Below, in pieces: positions 50,031 through 59,253 of a DNA stretch of 64,000 bases. Made by a program: the position numbers and the translations under genes. The notes beneath the pieces were generated by a model, which was not told the DNA's origin, made no database searches, and saw only the letters and a list, made by a program, of their open reading frames with translations. Origin of the DNA: Borovskyia barvae. Lineage: Eukaryota; Euglenozoa; Kinetoplastea; Trypanosomatida; Trypanosomatidae. The stretch covers positions 1-64,000 of the forward strand of contig JASAOM010001013.1 in the NCBI GenBank assembly GCA_030849085.1, given 5' to 3'. Numbering within the stretch: the first letter of the stretch is position 1; every line of letters begins with the position of its first letter.

Positions 50031-51704
50031 TCAGCGAAGTCCCCGCCGCTTGCAGACAGCTCGGATCAGGAGAGATCCGACAGCAGCTGGAATAATAAAG
50101 TAGATGTTATGGAGAAGGAGCCTGCTCAGACGATGCAGCTCTCCGTGACCATCCGATAGTGTAGCTGCCTCAACCGTCGATACTTGTAGCCGCTCCTCGT
50201 CCCTCGGGGAGATACCGATGGTATGGTAAAAAAATCTCTCGACGGAGGTGGCGGCGGCTGGAACGGATGTCATCGCTCTCGCTGTCGTCTCCAGAAGTTC
50301 GTCCAAGGTCGAAACCTGCCGAGAGAACAGCGCAGTACACACAGGGCGTTGCACGGCGCGACTGCGCGTCAGCATACGGCTAACATATAACCCTCGCCAC
50401 GGAGCTATTTTCCTGAGCGAGAGCAATACCTTTCCTACACTCCACGGCGCACTTGAGTTAAAGGCGGTGTCGCTGTCAACACATGAGCGAAGCAACGGAA
50501 CTGCCGTGTACCGCGATTCTTTCTCGAGTCGCAGCAGTGCTGTAACTACCTCAGTTGTCCACTCCGAAGTGTACCACGACACCAACACGTTGCGCACTCC
50601 CCCAAGACCCCACGGAGAGGTCGCCGAGCACAGAGCGTAGAGAAAGGCTACAGCCGCAACACTGTCGTCACTGCCCACATCAATGTGGATGAATTCAAAC
50701 GAGCCATTGTACAGCCAACGGGTATTCTGGGAGGAAACGGTGGTAAAGGACAGCACTGGTATCCGTTGCTCCGCCGAATCTTTCGAGATGACGTCATCCC
50801 TCCTTTTCCACTCCTCTCGGAGGTGCTTGTGGGCCGACTCGGAAGGAACCTTGTCTCCCTCGACGTTCAGATAGAGCCCCAGTTGGCGGTGCTTCTTCTC
50901 CGAAAAATAGCGACAGTCTCTCAGGGACACACAGAGCTCCGTCAACACCGGTCCATCCCACTCCCCTACTAAAGGCATGACGGAGGCGGTGTTGAAATCA
51001 TCATGGAATTTTAGGGTCCGCACGTTTCGCTCCTCGAGCTCCTGCATCGTGGCCATCGCCACTTCTCTCGGTCCAAACACGAAAGCGAAATGCGACACAG
51101 GCGCGGCGCCTACACTTTTGTTTGCGATGGACCCGAGCGAAGCCGCAGCCGAAGCAGCTCGTGTAGTCCACTGCTGAGCGACGTAGGGAAATACGCAGGA
51201 ATCAGAACTGCATAGATGCAGAACATTTCGATGCGGGGTAGCGGCTGGGCTGCTTTCGAGAGCGTCTCGCAGCAGCACGGCACCGTAGACATCAGACAAC
51301 GTCAGGTTTGTAGCGGGCCACCTTTCCCGACCGCGTTCCTTTTCTCCCTTTGTCGCTTTCGAATCTAGCTGCGCAAGTGAAAACAAGTGGGAAGATGAGA
51401 AGAAGTCGTCAAGTGCCGAGGAAACTCCGCCGACACCATGAGCCCCTATCGCCGGCACTACCAACACAGTGTGCTGTGCACACTGCACGGTAACTGGCAC
51501 CACACCGCTCCGTGGCAGACTTTCAGAGTAGTTGAGAGGCACGATGCTATGACGTGCAGAGAGCACACGAGTGGTAGAGTCAGGGTCCAAGGCTACCATC
51601 GAAAGAAGAAGTGTAACCACGAAGACCACCAACGACAAAAAGACGTTCCCCAAATGACAGACACGGCGCCCCCCGCCTCCAGTCACAGGTGGTCGAAACG
51701 GCAT
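50031..51704 (-). CDS. membrane-anchored luminal protein, two terminal TM segments
   Basis: The 557-residue product has one membrane segment near each end (about 19-39, VFLSLVVFVVTLLLSMVAL; and about 530-550, IYFIIPAAVGSLLIRAV) and a basic C-terminus (KRRGLR). Between them is a large, probably luminal domain with several NxS/T sites. This topology is that of PIG-S/Gpi17 and of trypanosomatid transamidase-associated subunits (TTA1/TTA2) of the GPI transamidase. I cannot show sequence homology by eye, so the link is a hypothesis only. Recognisable stretches for searching are SFEFIHIDVGSDDSVAAVAF and RNVLVSWYTSEWTTEVVTAL. The start is placed at the ATG at 51704 (MPFRPPVTGGGG); a further 26 upstream codons are open. 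Confidence 0.7.
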   Translation of the reverse strand: MPFRPPVTGGGGRRVCHLGNVFLSLVVFVVTLLLSMVALDPDSTTRVLSARHSIVPLNYSESLPRSGVVPVTVQCAQHTVLVVPAIGAHGVGGVSSALDDFFSSSHLFSLAQLDSKATKGEKERGRERWPATNLTLSDVYGAVLLRDALESSPAATPHRNVLHLCSSDSCVFPYVAQQWTTRAASAAASLGSIANKSVGAAPVSHFAFVFGPREVAMATMQELEERNVRTLKFHDDFNTASVMPLVGEWDGPVLTELCVSLRDCRYFSEKKHRQLGLYLNVEGDKVPSESAHKHLREEWKRRDDVISKDSAEQRIPVLSFTTVSSQNTRWLYNGSFEFIHIDVGSDDSVAAVAFLYALCSATSPWGLGGVRNVLVSWYTSEWTTEVVTALLRLEKESRYTAVPLLRSCVDSDTAFNSSAPWSVGKVLLSLRKIAPWRGLYVSRMLTRSRAVQRPVCTALFSRQVSTLDELLETTARAMTSVPAAATSVERFFYHTIGISPRDEERLQVSTVEAATLSDGHGELHRLSRLLLHNIYFIIPAAVGSLLIRAVCKRRGLR

Positions 51705-52992
51705 ATGGAGTATTCGATGAACGCAGAACGTTTCCTTCCAAAATTTCAAAAGAGGAGCGCTACAATCGGCGCTGGTGTGCACTGCGAGAGCTCGGGGCAG
51801 CGCTCCGCTGCACGAAGAGAAGTAAGCGGAGGGGAAACGCGAAAAGAGCCATGCACCCTCCGCTCTCTCCTTCCCCCTCCCCTTTGCAGAAGTTCCCTCT
51901 CCGTGGGAAATACTCCAACCCTCGCACAGACGATGTTGGGGGGCGGGGGTGAAACGGCTTTACGATTGTTGTCCTTCCCCGGAAACACAGCAGCTCCTCT
52001 TCTTTCTTCCGTTCTCACAACAGTTTCGAGAAGAGAACCTAAACCTCCCTCCACCCACTCAGCCACACACACACACACACACGCTACAAACCCTTTCACC
52101 CTGTAAGTATTTATGTCTTACTGGGGGAGGTTAGGTAGGCGGGTCAGCATTTCCCATCCAACCCATTCCAGAACGCCAACGGACTTCCGCGACGCCTAAC
52201 CCGCCTTGCGTGCTAGAATGTACAAGCGAAGGAGAAAGATGTGGACTTCCTCAAAGCGGGGGAGAAAAGAGTGTTGCTGTGCAGCATTCGGTGTGTATGT
52301 GTATGAGTGAGGTGAGAAGGAGAGGAACGAACGGCGATGAGGCCCCAATAGCGACAGAGTGGGAGGGGAAAGGGGGGACAACGGTGGAGCGAGAGGCGTC
52401 GGATTTCTCTTTTTTTTATTTCGAAGGGCCCACGGATCCTCCTCTCTCTTCACAGTCGGGGCACTTCCTCTTATCAAAGACACTAACTGTCTTCTTTTCC
52501 TGCCTCACAGATAGACGAGGAAGAGCAGCCCCACCATAGGGAAGCATGTCTGGAGAGTGAATACACTCGAGCAAAGAGAGCGTAAGTCGATGAGATACAT
52601 CAAGTCTGTCCATCTTCTACGCGCGGCGGGTGGGTGAAGCTGTGTGAGAGAGATCTTAGAAGCGAAACATGCGAGAGGTACGCGAGTGGCGAGACTCCAA
52701 ACCATCTTTCGTCCCCTAAACATACCCCGATCCCTTCCCGCAAAGCCATCCACTCGTGGACGCCGCGCAGAAGAGCTCGGTCATGGCGACGCCGCTAGCA
52801 TATGCTCTCCAGTTTGTGCGAAGTGCATGGGGTAATCTTTTTTTTGCTTTACAGTGGAGAAAACACAAGTAGGAAAGCACAAAAATAAAACATTCATGCC
52901 AAGTGAAAAACGAGCAAACTCGGTATCGCCAAAGCGATCCACAGAGCACCTACTCCTCACATTCTGCCGGCGGGAAGACCAATGCAATCACC
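51705..52992. other. intergenic region between eL24 copy 2 and the 50-51.7 kb gene
   Basis: About 1.3 kb without a gene. It contains a CA run (52065-52082). The plus-strand open frame 51438-52106 overlaps the neighbouring gene and is a shadow there. Confidence 0.6.
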
Positions 52993-53367
52993 CTACTTCT
53001 TGGCGGCCTTGCGCTCAGCCACCTCAGCACGGACAGCCTTGGCCTTGGCAGAGCGGTCCTCCTTGCGCGTCGCGCGCACCTCCTGGATGTAGGACAGATC
53101 CGCACCAACGATGGCGCGCTGCACCTTCACGGCGCGCGCGGCGCGGCGACGAGTCACGCGGTCCGTCGTCGTCTTGCGGTTGATCCGGCGGTACGTGCGC
53201 GTCCACGGGATGAAGCGCGGGTTCTTCTTGCGCATGTACAGCGCGAAGCACTTCGGGCGCGAGAAGGTCAGCACCGGCTTCGTCGACAGGAACGCGAACG
53301 GCACATACCGGCGGCCGTGGCCGGGGTGCACCGCGAAGTTGGAGAACTCGCACTCGATCGTACGCAT
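52993..53367 (-). CDS. RPL24: 60S ribosomal protein L24 (eL24), copy 2
   Basis: This is a second complete eL24 gene, 124 residues, identical in every base of the coding sequence to copy 1 at 47072-47446, about 5.9 kb away with two unrelated genes between. Identity extends ten bases upstream of the ATG (53368-53377) and ends exactly at the stop codon; the 3' flank differs from the first base. The preserved identity points to gene conversion or a recent copying of the coding region alone. Different flanking UTRs would allow the two mRNAs to be regulated differently. The frame runs 32 codons further upstream in low-complexity sequence, so the family ATG at 53367 is used. Confidence 0.95.
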   Translation of the reverse strand: MRTIECEFSNFAVHPGHGRRYVPFAFLSTKPVLTFSRPKCFALYMRKKNPRFIPWTRTYRRINRKTTTDRVTRRRAARAVKVQRAIVGADLSYIQEVRATRKEDRSAKAKAVRAEVAERKAAKK

Positions 53368-54317
53368 GGCTGCTACGCAAAAGTGTACATGTACAGACAC
53401 GGCGAAACGAAAAAAAAAGACAGGTGGGGAAGGAGGAGGTGGAGAGGTAATAAAGAGAGGCAATCGGAGAACATCACCCCGTGAAGGTTCGCAGGGCGGT
53501 ATCTACCGAAACGGAGTGGTGATATCATGAAAACTCTCCAAAACGGCAGACACAGTAATTTAAAAAAAGCTCCACAAAGGAAAGAGGCGGAAGAACCGAA
53601 CGATCCATGCATCTGTGTGGATCGGTGTCAGGAAGAAAGAGAGACCCAAGAGGAAAGCGAAACGGTAGCCCGCGTCCTTCTCAAGCATCCCCACATCAAC
53701 GGGGTCGCGCGTGATGCATCCCACTAAAAAGAGGACTGCATTGGAACATGAAGAAGGATATCCCCAATCACTCTCTTAGTCCCTACCGAGGCCAACAAAA
53801 AAGGTTGGCCATACTCCACCTGAAGGCGATCACTTTCTTATAAATATAAAGATATATTTATATTTAAATAACAATTGCAGTTTGTTCAGAACAAAAATGG
53901 CACCAGTGCATGAAGGAACGGTGGAGGGGGGAGGACACCATAGAAACGATTCACCCACGCACATAAACACAGCGGGAATGAGGTGATTGAAAAGCGACAG
54001 AGAGAGGAGAGTAGAGCTGGGATGATGCTGCTGCGCTAGTATCCCTCGGCTACTCTCCCGGTGCAAGCATTCAAATTTCCTCGACAGCCTGACCATGTTG
54101 CGTGTGCCCAGAGCACAATGGCAGCATCAGTTCCTTCTTCGTCACTTCAACGATGCGAGGCGCTTCTCGTTCGAATGGGTGACACGGCATGAGAAAAACG
54201 GCGCAGGTCGCGTCGTCTAGCTCCTGAAAGATGAAAAAATGAGGAAGAAGAAGAGAGAATGGACTCACGCAGCACTTGTTACAGTATCGTGAGAAAGTAA
54301 CGGAGGAGCGCTGCGTC
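53368..54317. other. intergenic region between the DDT/WHIM gene and eL24 copy 2
   Basis: About 0.95 kb without a gene. An AT-rich stretch at 53836-53872 (TATAAATATAAAGATATATTTATATTTAAATAA) stands out against the roughly half-GC background. No other feature is seen. Confidence 0.6.
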
Positions 54318-57300
54318 TCAACAGAAATTCACCTTCAGTCGATTCAAATATCCGAACATGTGTGCCCGCGATCGAGTCTCGCGTCCCTCTCTGGGCTCTT
54401 CCATATTGGCTAGGTAGGGTACCAAAGTCTCCATTGCGTGCCGCAGCGGACCTTCTCGCTCGCCACGGCGGTCGAGGGTTTGCACAAAGGCCTCGAGGTA
54501 GTCACGCGGGATGGTCCCCCATGTCGTCTGCGGAACCTCGCCGTCACGCTCCCCCAAGGGCATCTCGGCATTGGGGTTGTCGATAGCTTGGTCACTAGAC
54601 CGGCCTCTGCCCCGTGGAGCCTCCGGGAGCTCGTCATCCAATAGCAAGGCTCGCAACGGAGTACGGCTCTGACGCAGCGCTTGCGGCTCCGGAAGAACAG
54701 GGAAGGCGGTCGCCGCGAGATCCTGTACGGCTTGCACACGGATCACACGCTCCATGGGAAATCGCCAGAACAGCCGACGATACCGGTCCCTCCCGAGAGG
54801 GGTGATGATGACGCCGTTGTCCCCATCATCCTGTGTGCCGTACAGCTTGGCAAACACGCTTTCGCGTTCGCGATCGGCCACCTTCAGGATTGCTTCACGG
54901 TCTGCCTCAAAGTCGCGCTCACTGGTCAGATCGGGATCGGCGTTGTCTTCGTTGATAAGGTCATTTTCCTTCGCAGACCCGTTATCTTCCGTCTCACCCT
55001 CCACCTTCACGTCGCCCTTCTTTAAGACCCGGGATTTTTTCTTGTTAGCGGAGGTGGTGGTTGCAGCAGGCAAAGTGCGGAGGAGCGCCTTCACGCCTTT
55101 CTCTGCCGTTTCGCGGATTTCCTTTAATTTCTTTTCCACCGTTAGCGCCTCCTCTTCTGCCACCTTTTTCAGGCGATCCGCCTCAGCCCGCACGTCGTCG
55201 CAACACAGGGCCTCCTGCACGCAGCACTGCAACAGATTCAAACGGTCAACGACCTCGATGTTACCCCATGTAGCCAGTGAACGTAGCTTCTCCACGGTCT
55301 GCATGGTGGCGCGGAGTTCAAGAGAAAAGGGATCTGTATCGACAACTTCATCTTGCGGTGCTGCCGTGGCGGCAAGGTTGCTAGGGCTTTGGTCTTTTCT
55401 CGCAGGATCAGCAGCTGCCTCTTCCTTTTCCTCTTCGTTACCCATCGCAGTATCTTCTGCCGTGTTAATGTCATCACCAGTGGTAGAAACCGAAGATGAC
55501 CTGCTACCGTTACGTTTCCTTGTGGTGCTGCTGCTGCTGCTATCAGGAGTACCTGAGTTTTCCTCCTCTTCGCTTTCGCTGCTGCTCTCCTTACCGCTTT
55601 CGCTATCCTCATCCTCGTCCTCAGTTTCCTCAGAGCTCGATGTGTCGTGTTTCTGCAGCCTTCGCTGCTGCTGGCGGTGCTTCTTGTTCCCACTGGCTAC
55701 TGCGACGAACTCGATGAGCGTGTCGAACCAATTTTTGCCACGCGTTGTAATCCGCGGTGTCTGTGGAGTACGCATACGGACCGTCTCCATGGATACATCG
55801 AGCAGGCACTTCGTCACCTCCTCCATAAGCCCATTAGCGTCCTGATCTTCGCACTCAATGCCCTTCACAAAAGTCGTGAAAGGCATCTGCGACAGGTTCA
55901 GTGCACGTGGCACAGAAACCAGGGTAGCCCAGATGTAAAGAGCCTTTTCGAAGAGGCCGACATCCCCCAATGGAATATCAGCCGTGTAGGCGACGTACCC
56001 CAAAGTTGGGGGATTGAGTAGGGTGGTGTCTTCCTCCAAGCGTTCCTCCTCCACTCCCTCGCCTAACCGACGCCGCATCAGTTGCCGCTCCTCCTCCTTC
56101 TTCCGCTCCAGCTCCGCTTTGGCCTCGGCCCTCTTCACCATACGCCGTTTCGCCTCCTCCTGCTTCTCTCGAGCGGCCTCACGCAGCTGTTGCTTCTTCA
56201 CGAGTTCTTCCGGTGTCGGACCTTTGAATGGCTCCGTCGCGTAGCCCTCGATGCGATTGATGAGCGTCAGACACGCATGCGCGATGGGATGCAACAAGTC
56301 TTCGTCAAGCTCATAGCGGCATTCCTCGTCATTGCGGAAGGTGTCACTCGAGTGCTCCAAGGCAAGCCTCAGGCCGTCTAACGTAACCGCATGAAACGGT
56401 TCCGGCGGCTTCTTATCTTCCTTCGCCTCGTACTGCGCCCGCTCGGTATCCATGATGGTCTGCACCGTAGCGAGTCGCTCTGTCAGCAGGTCAAACACGG
56501 GAACCAGGCCATTAAATTTGGTGGCAAACACATGCGCAAGAATCTGAATAACGGAATTGAGAATACCGATCGCTTTCTTCTCGTTGCTAGTGAGCGCACG
56601 CGGACGGCCCCAGATGAGTCCTCCACGACCGACGCGTGCCTTCTTCGTCGCGAAGACCCCCTTTTGGGAAGGCGCCGTCACCAGCACTTCGCTGCCGAGG
56701 ACAGTCTCCACTTTCAGAGCCTTGCTCACATGGGCGTCATCCAATACATCGGCATCAGCTGCCGCGTCAGAGGATCGTGAGCGACCGCAACGCCGACTAG
56801 ACAGCCCTCGGTTCGATGCAGCCGCTGTGGTGTCACTCTCATCTTCCACAGCTCCCTCACCACCTCCAGAATGAGAAGGATCTCCCGATCGCGCAGGGGT
56901 GGTGGTAGGCGCCACCGGGATCGACACCGGCTCCGGCGCTACTTTGCGTAGCAGATCGACCTTCTCCCCCGCGTCTCTTGCTCGTTGACGGTATTCCTTT
57001 TCCATAGCGTTCAGCGCACCTTCAAGGTCCGAAAGGTCTTTCAGTGATACCTGATGCGCCGGAACATTCGCTTCTACCATGCTTCGCACGCTTTCAAAAA
57101 AGGAGACCTTCGTGCCGAAGAGCATGACAGTGCGAACAATGGCATCATAGTGGATACTTACCTTCTTGGCTGTCTGCGAGCGAGCAGAGAGCGGCCCGTA
57201 GCTGATGAGGTGGGAGACGTAGATGCTGGCAGCGCGCAGGGCAGAAACAGCGTACTTCTCTCGTTTTTCTGTGCTTTCTTCGACGACGGCTAGAGACGCA

Positions 57301-57431
57301 AGCAGAGCTTCCTCTGCCGACACTATTTTGTATGGAAGCACTTCCTCAGAGGGAAGAGAGTTGAAGTCTGCCACGGTACCTTTCGCCTCCGTCGCCTTAT
57401 ATACTTGATACGGCGAGCGCGCAGTGATCAT
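54318..57431 (-). CDS. DDT/WHIM-domain chromatin-remodelling subunit (ISWI-partner type)
   Basis: The 1037-residue product has features of ACF1/BAZ/Itc1-like partners of ISWI remodelers. A charged coiled coil (about 410-465, rich in KQQLREAAREKQEEAKRR-type sequence) precedes a DDT-like three-helix region (about 485-550) with GLFEKALYIWATLVSVPRAL and QMPFTTFVKGIE. A long Ser/Glu-rich acidic stretch (about 575-700) follows. A WHIM element, TPLGRDRYRRLFWRFPMERV (about 872-891), matches the family's LGRDRYxRxYWxF signature. WHIM and DDT together bind ISWI and linker DNA. No PHD finger or bromodomain is visible. A histone- or DNA-spacing role in the nucleus is inferred. The frame extends 46 codons further upstream; the ATG at 57431 (MITARSPYQVYKATEAKG) is preferred because the upstream codons are Phe/Cys-rich. 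Confidence 0.82.
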   Translation of the reverse strand: MITARSPYQVYKATEAKGTVADFNSLPSEEVLPYKIVSAEEALLASLAVVEESTEKREKYAVSALRAASIYVSHLISYGPLSARSQTAKKVSIHYDAIVRTVMLFGTKVSFFESVRSMVEANVPAHQVSLKDLSDLEGALNAMEKEYRQRARDAGEKVDLLRKVAPEPVSIPVAPTTTPARSGDPSHSGGGEGAVEDESDTTAAASNRGLSSRRCGRSRSSDAAADADVLDDAHVSKALKVETVLGSEVLVTAPSQKGVFATKKARVGRGGLIWGRPRALTSNEKKAIGILNSVIQILAHVFATKFNGLVPVFDLLTERLATVQTIMDTERAQYEAKEDKKPPEPFHAVTLDGLRLALEHSSDTFRNDEECRYELDEDLLHPIAHACLTLINRIEGYATEPFKGPTPEELVKKQQLREAAREKQEEAKRRMVKRAEAKAELERKKEEERQLMRRRLGEGVEEERLEEDTTLLNPPTLGYVAYTADIPLGDVGLFEKALYIWATLVSVPRALNLSQMPFTTFVKGIECEDQDANGLMEEVTKCLLDVSMETVRMRTPQTPRITTRGKNWFDTLIEFVAVASGNKKHRQQQRRLQKHDTSSSEETEDEDEDSESGKESSSESEEEENSGTPDSSSSSTTRKRNGSRSSSVSTTGDDINTAEDTAMGNEEEKEEAAADPARKDQSPSNLAATAAPQDEVVDTDPFSLELRATMQTVEKLRSLATWGNIEVVDRLNLLQCCVQEALCCDDVRAEADRLKKVAEEEALTVEKKLKEIRETAEKGVKALLRTLPAATTTSANKKKSRVLKKGDVKVEGETEDNGSAKENDLINEDNADPDLTSERDFEADREAILKVADRERESVFAKLYGTQDDGDNGVIITPLGRDRYRRLFWRFPMERVIRVQAVQDLAATAFPVLPEPQALRQSRTPLRALLLDDELPEAPRGRGRSSDQAIDNPNAEMPLGERDGEVPQTTWGTIPRDYLEAFVQTLDRRGEREGPLRHAMETLVPYLANMEEPREGRETRSRAHMFGYLNRLKVNFC

Positions 57432-59253
57432 CTTTGACGAATGCAAGTTGTGCGCAAACGGTGGGGCTCGTTTGTCCTTGTTTTTTGTAAAGCAGCAACA
57501 AAAACTTAACAAAAATATAGGGATAGGAAAGAGTTCCCAATGTTCACCGAAGTCGCTTACACCTCTCAATAGCGGCCTCTATCGCTGGGCGGACGGTATC
57601 TGTGATGGTCTCTCAGAAGAAGAAGAGAAAAAGGTCCTCGCTGTGTCGCAGAGATCGCACCTAAGCCTACTGATAGCGAAAAAACTGCACGCACACCTTC
57701 GGCGAGAGAGGGATGTGTGGCGTACTGGGTCGAACAGCTTCGTTTTGTGAAATGAGAAGCTCGAGCAGGCGTGAGAAGAGCTAGGAAGAGGTTTTCAGGA
57801 CGCTCTCTCTTCTATTTCCTTTCCTGTGACGCGCCTATTCTTATCCGTCCCGCATATCAAGAGCTCAACGAGGAATTGATATTTTTTTCGCGGACAAAAG
57901 GCAAAAAAAAAACAGGAGGGAGCTGCAAAAAGTACGTACCTCCGCCTCCTCCAGAGCACACCACCACGATTATGAGCGTGGGCGAACACGGAGAGGAGAA
58001 AGAACAGGACCCTGGTCCACTTTGAGGAAAGCAAAATCGCGGCAGATCTATGTGCGGTAAGTGGTGATTCTTCGCAGTGCTCAAAAGTCTCTATTAAAAC
58101 AACACAGCAACGCAGAAGAGGAATGAAGCAGTTCTTCACAAGATCACCTTACGCATTGGCTGGTGTTTTTTATGGGGGTGTGCAGCTGGATAATATATTA
58201 CTTCACGATGTTTAGTCTGAGCGAGCGGGGAGGAAAGGGAGACGCGGCTATGGTGTCCCCTAAGGTGAGTGGTAGTGAAGTAGCGCACCTGACAATTTCT
58301 CTCTCTCTCTATGTATATATATATGTGTATGTTCTGCTCCTAGTCCAGTTTTTGTTATGTCTGTAACAGCAGCAAATAGGGTGAGAGCAGGGGAGGGGGG
58401 AGGAATTCGATCGAGAGGGATAGATGCATCGACGAATCCAAGGAAAGTAGAAAACCTCCCGCATAAGGCCATCAAAAGAGATGCCAAGGAAGCCATGAGC
58501 AGCTCAGCTATTGTTCTATCGTGTGTGTATTCGCAAAAAAAAAACTACCACAAACAGCAAAATAGACGCGGCGATTTTTTCCCCAAGGAAGCTGACAGGG
58601 GCCTCCTGCATGTCAAGTTGTCGCTACTGCAGAGTCCCCCGCGGGTGAGGGCCGTTGTGCATGTAGGTGAAAAAAATATATAAAGGAATCCGTAAAGCAA
58701 TTACGGCGTATCAAGAGACGTAGCACCTATTCCTTATTATCGGGGAGGCCTTTCACCCAGCGTTGCCCTGGGCTTTCGTTTTCCTCTTTTGAAAAGCAAT
58801 AGTGGTGCTTGCAATCTGCAGAACTGTTATTTTTTCTCACGCGCACACGCACACACACACACCTCCCCTCCATGAATGTCTCATTTTATTCTAGAGAGCG
58901 CAGGGCAATCGCGATAATGTGGTCTCGCGCGAACGCGCATGTGATTCTCCTTCACCTTTGATGAAGCTGCGCTTGCTTCATGCTAAAGATGCAACTGCCT
59001 CTCTCTCTCTGTCTCTCTCTCCAGCGCGGGGAGTAGGGACGTGAAAGGCGAGGGTGTCAGTGGGCGGGAGCGTGTGTGCGCAGCCAGATATGAAAAGTGC
59101 ATAGGCTGAAAGCACTAGCCCCCCCCCACACAAAAATCGACCGTACACGACCCACAAATCGCTTCACACACACACACACACTCTCTCTCATTCCACGGCA
59201 TAGCGTGAGAAATCTGGAGAAATAAGAAACAGAAAATAAACATACGTAGACCA
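57432..59253. other. intergenic region between the RNase III gene and the DDT/WHIM gene
   Basis: About 1.8 kb without a gene. It contains a CT-TA-TG composite (58299-58331), a small hairpin CCGTAA-AGCAA-TTACGG (58690-58706), a CA run (58844-58861) and a CA run running into CT (59164-59191). Open frames are low complexity. Confidence 0.6.
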
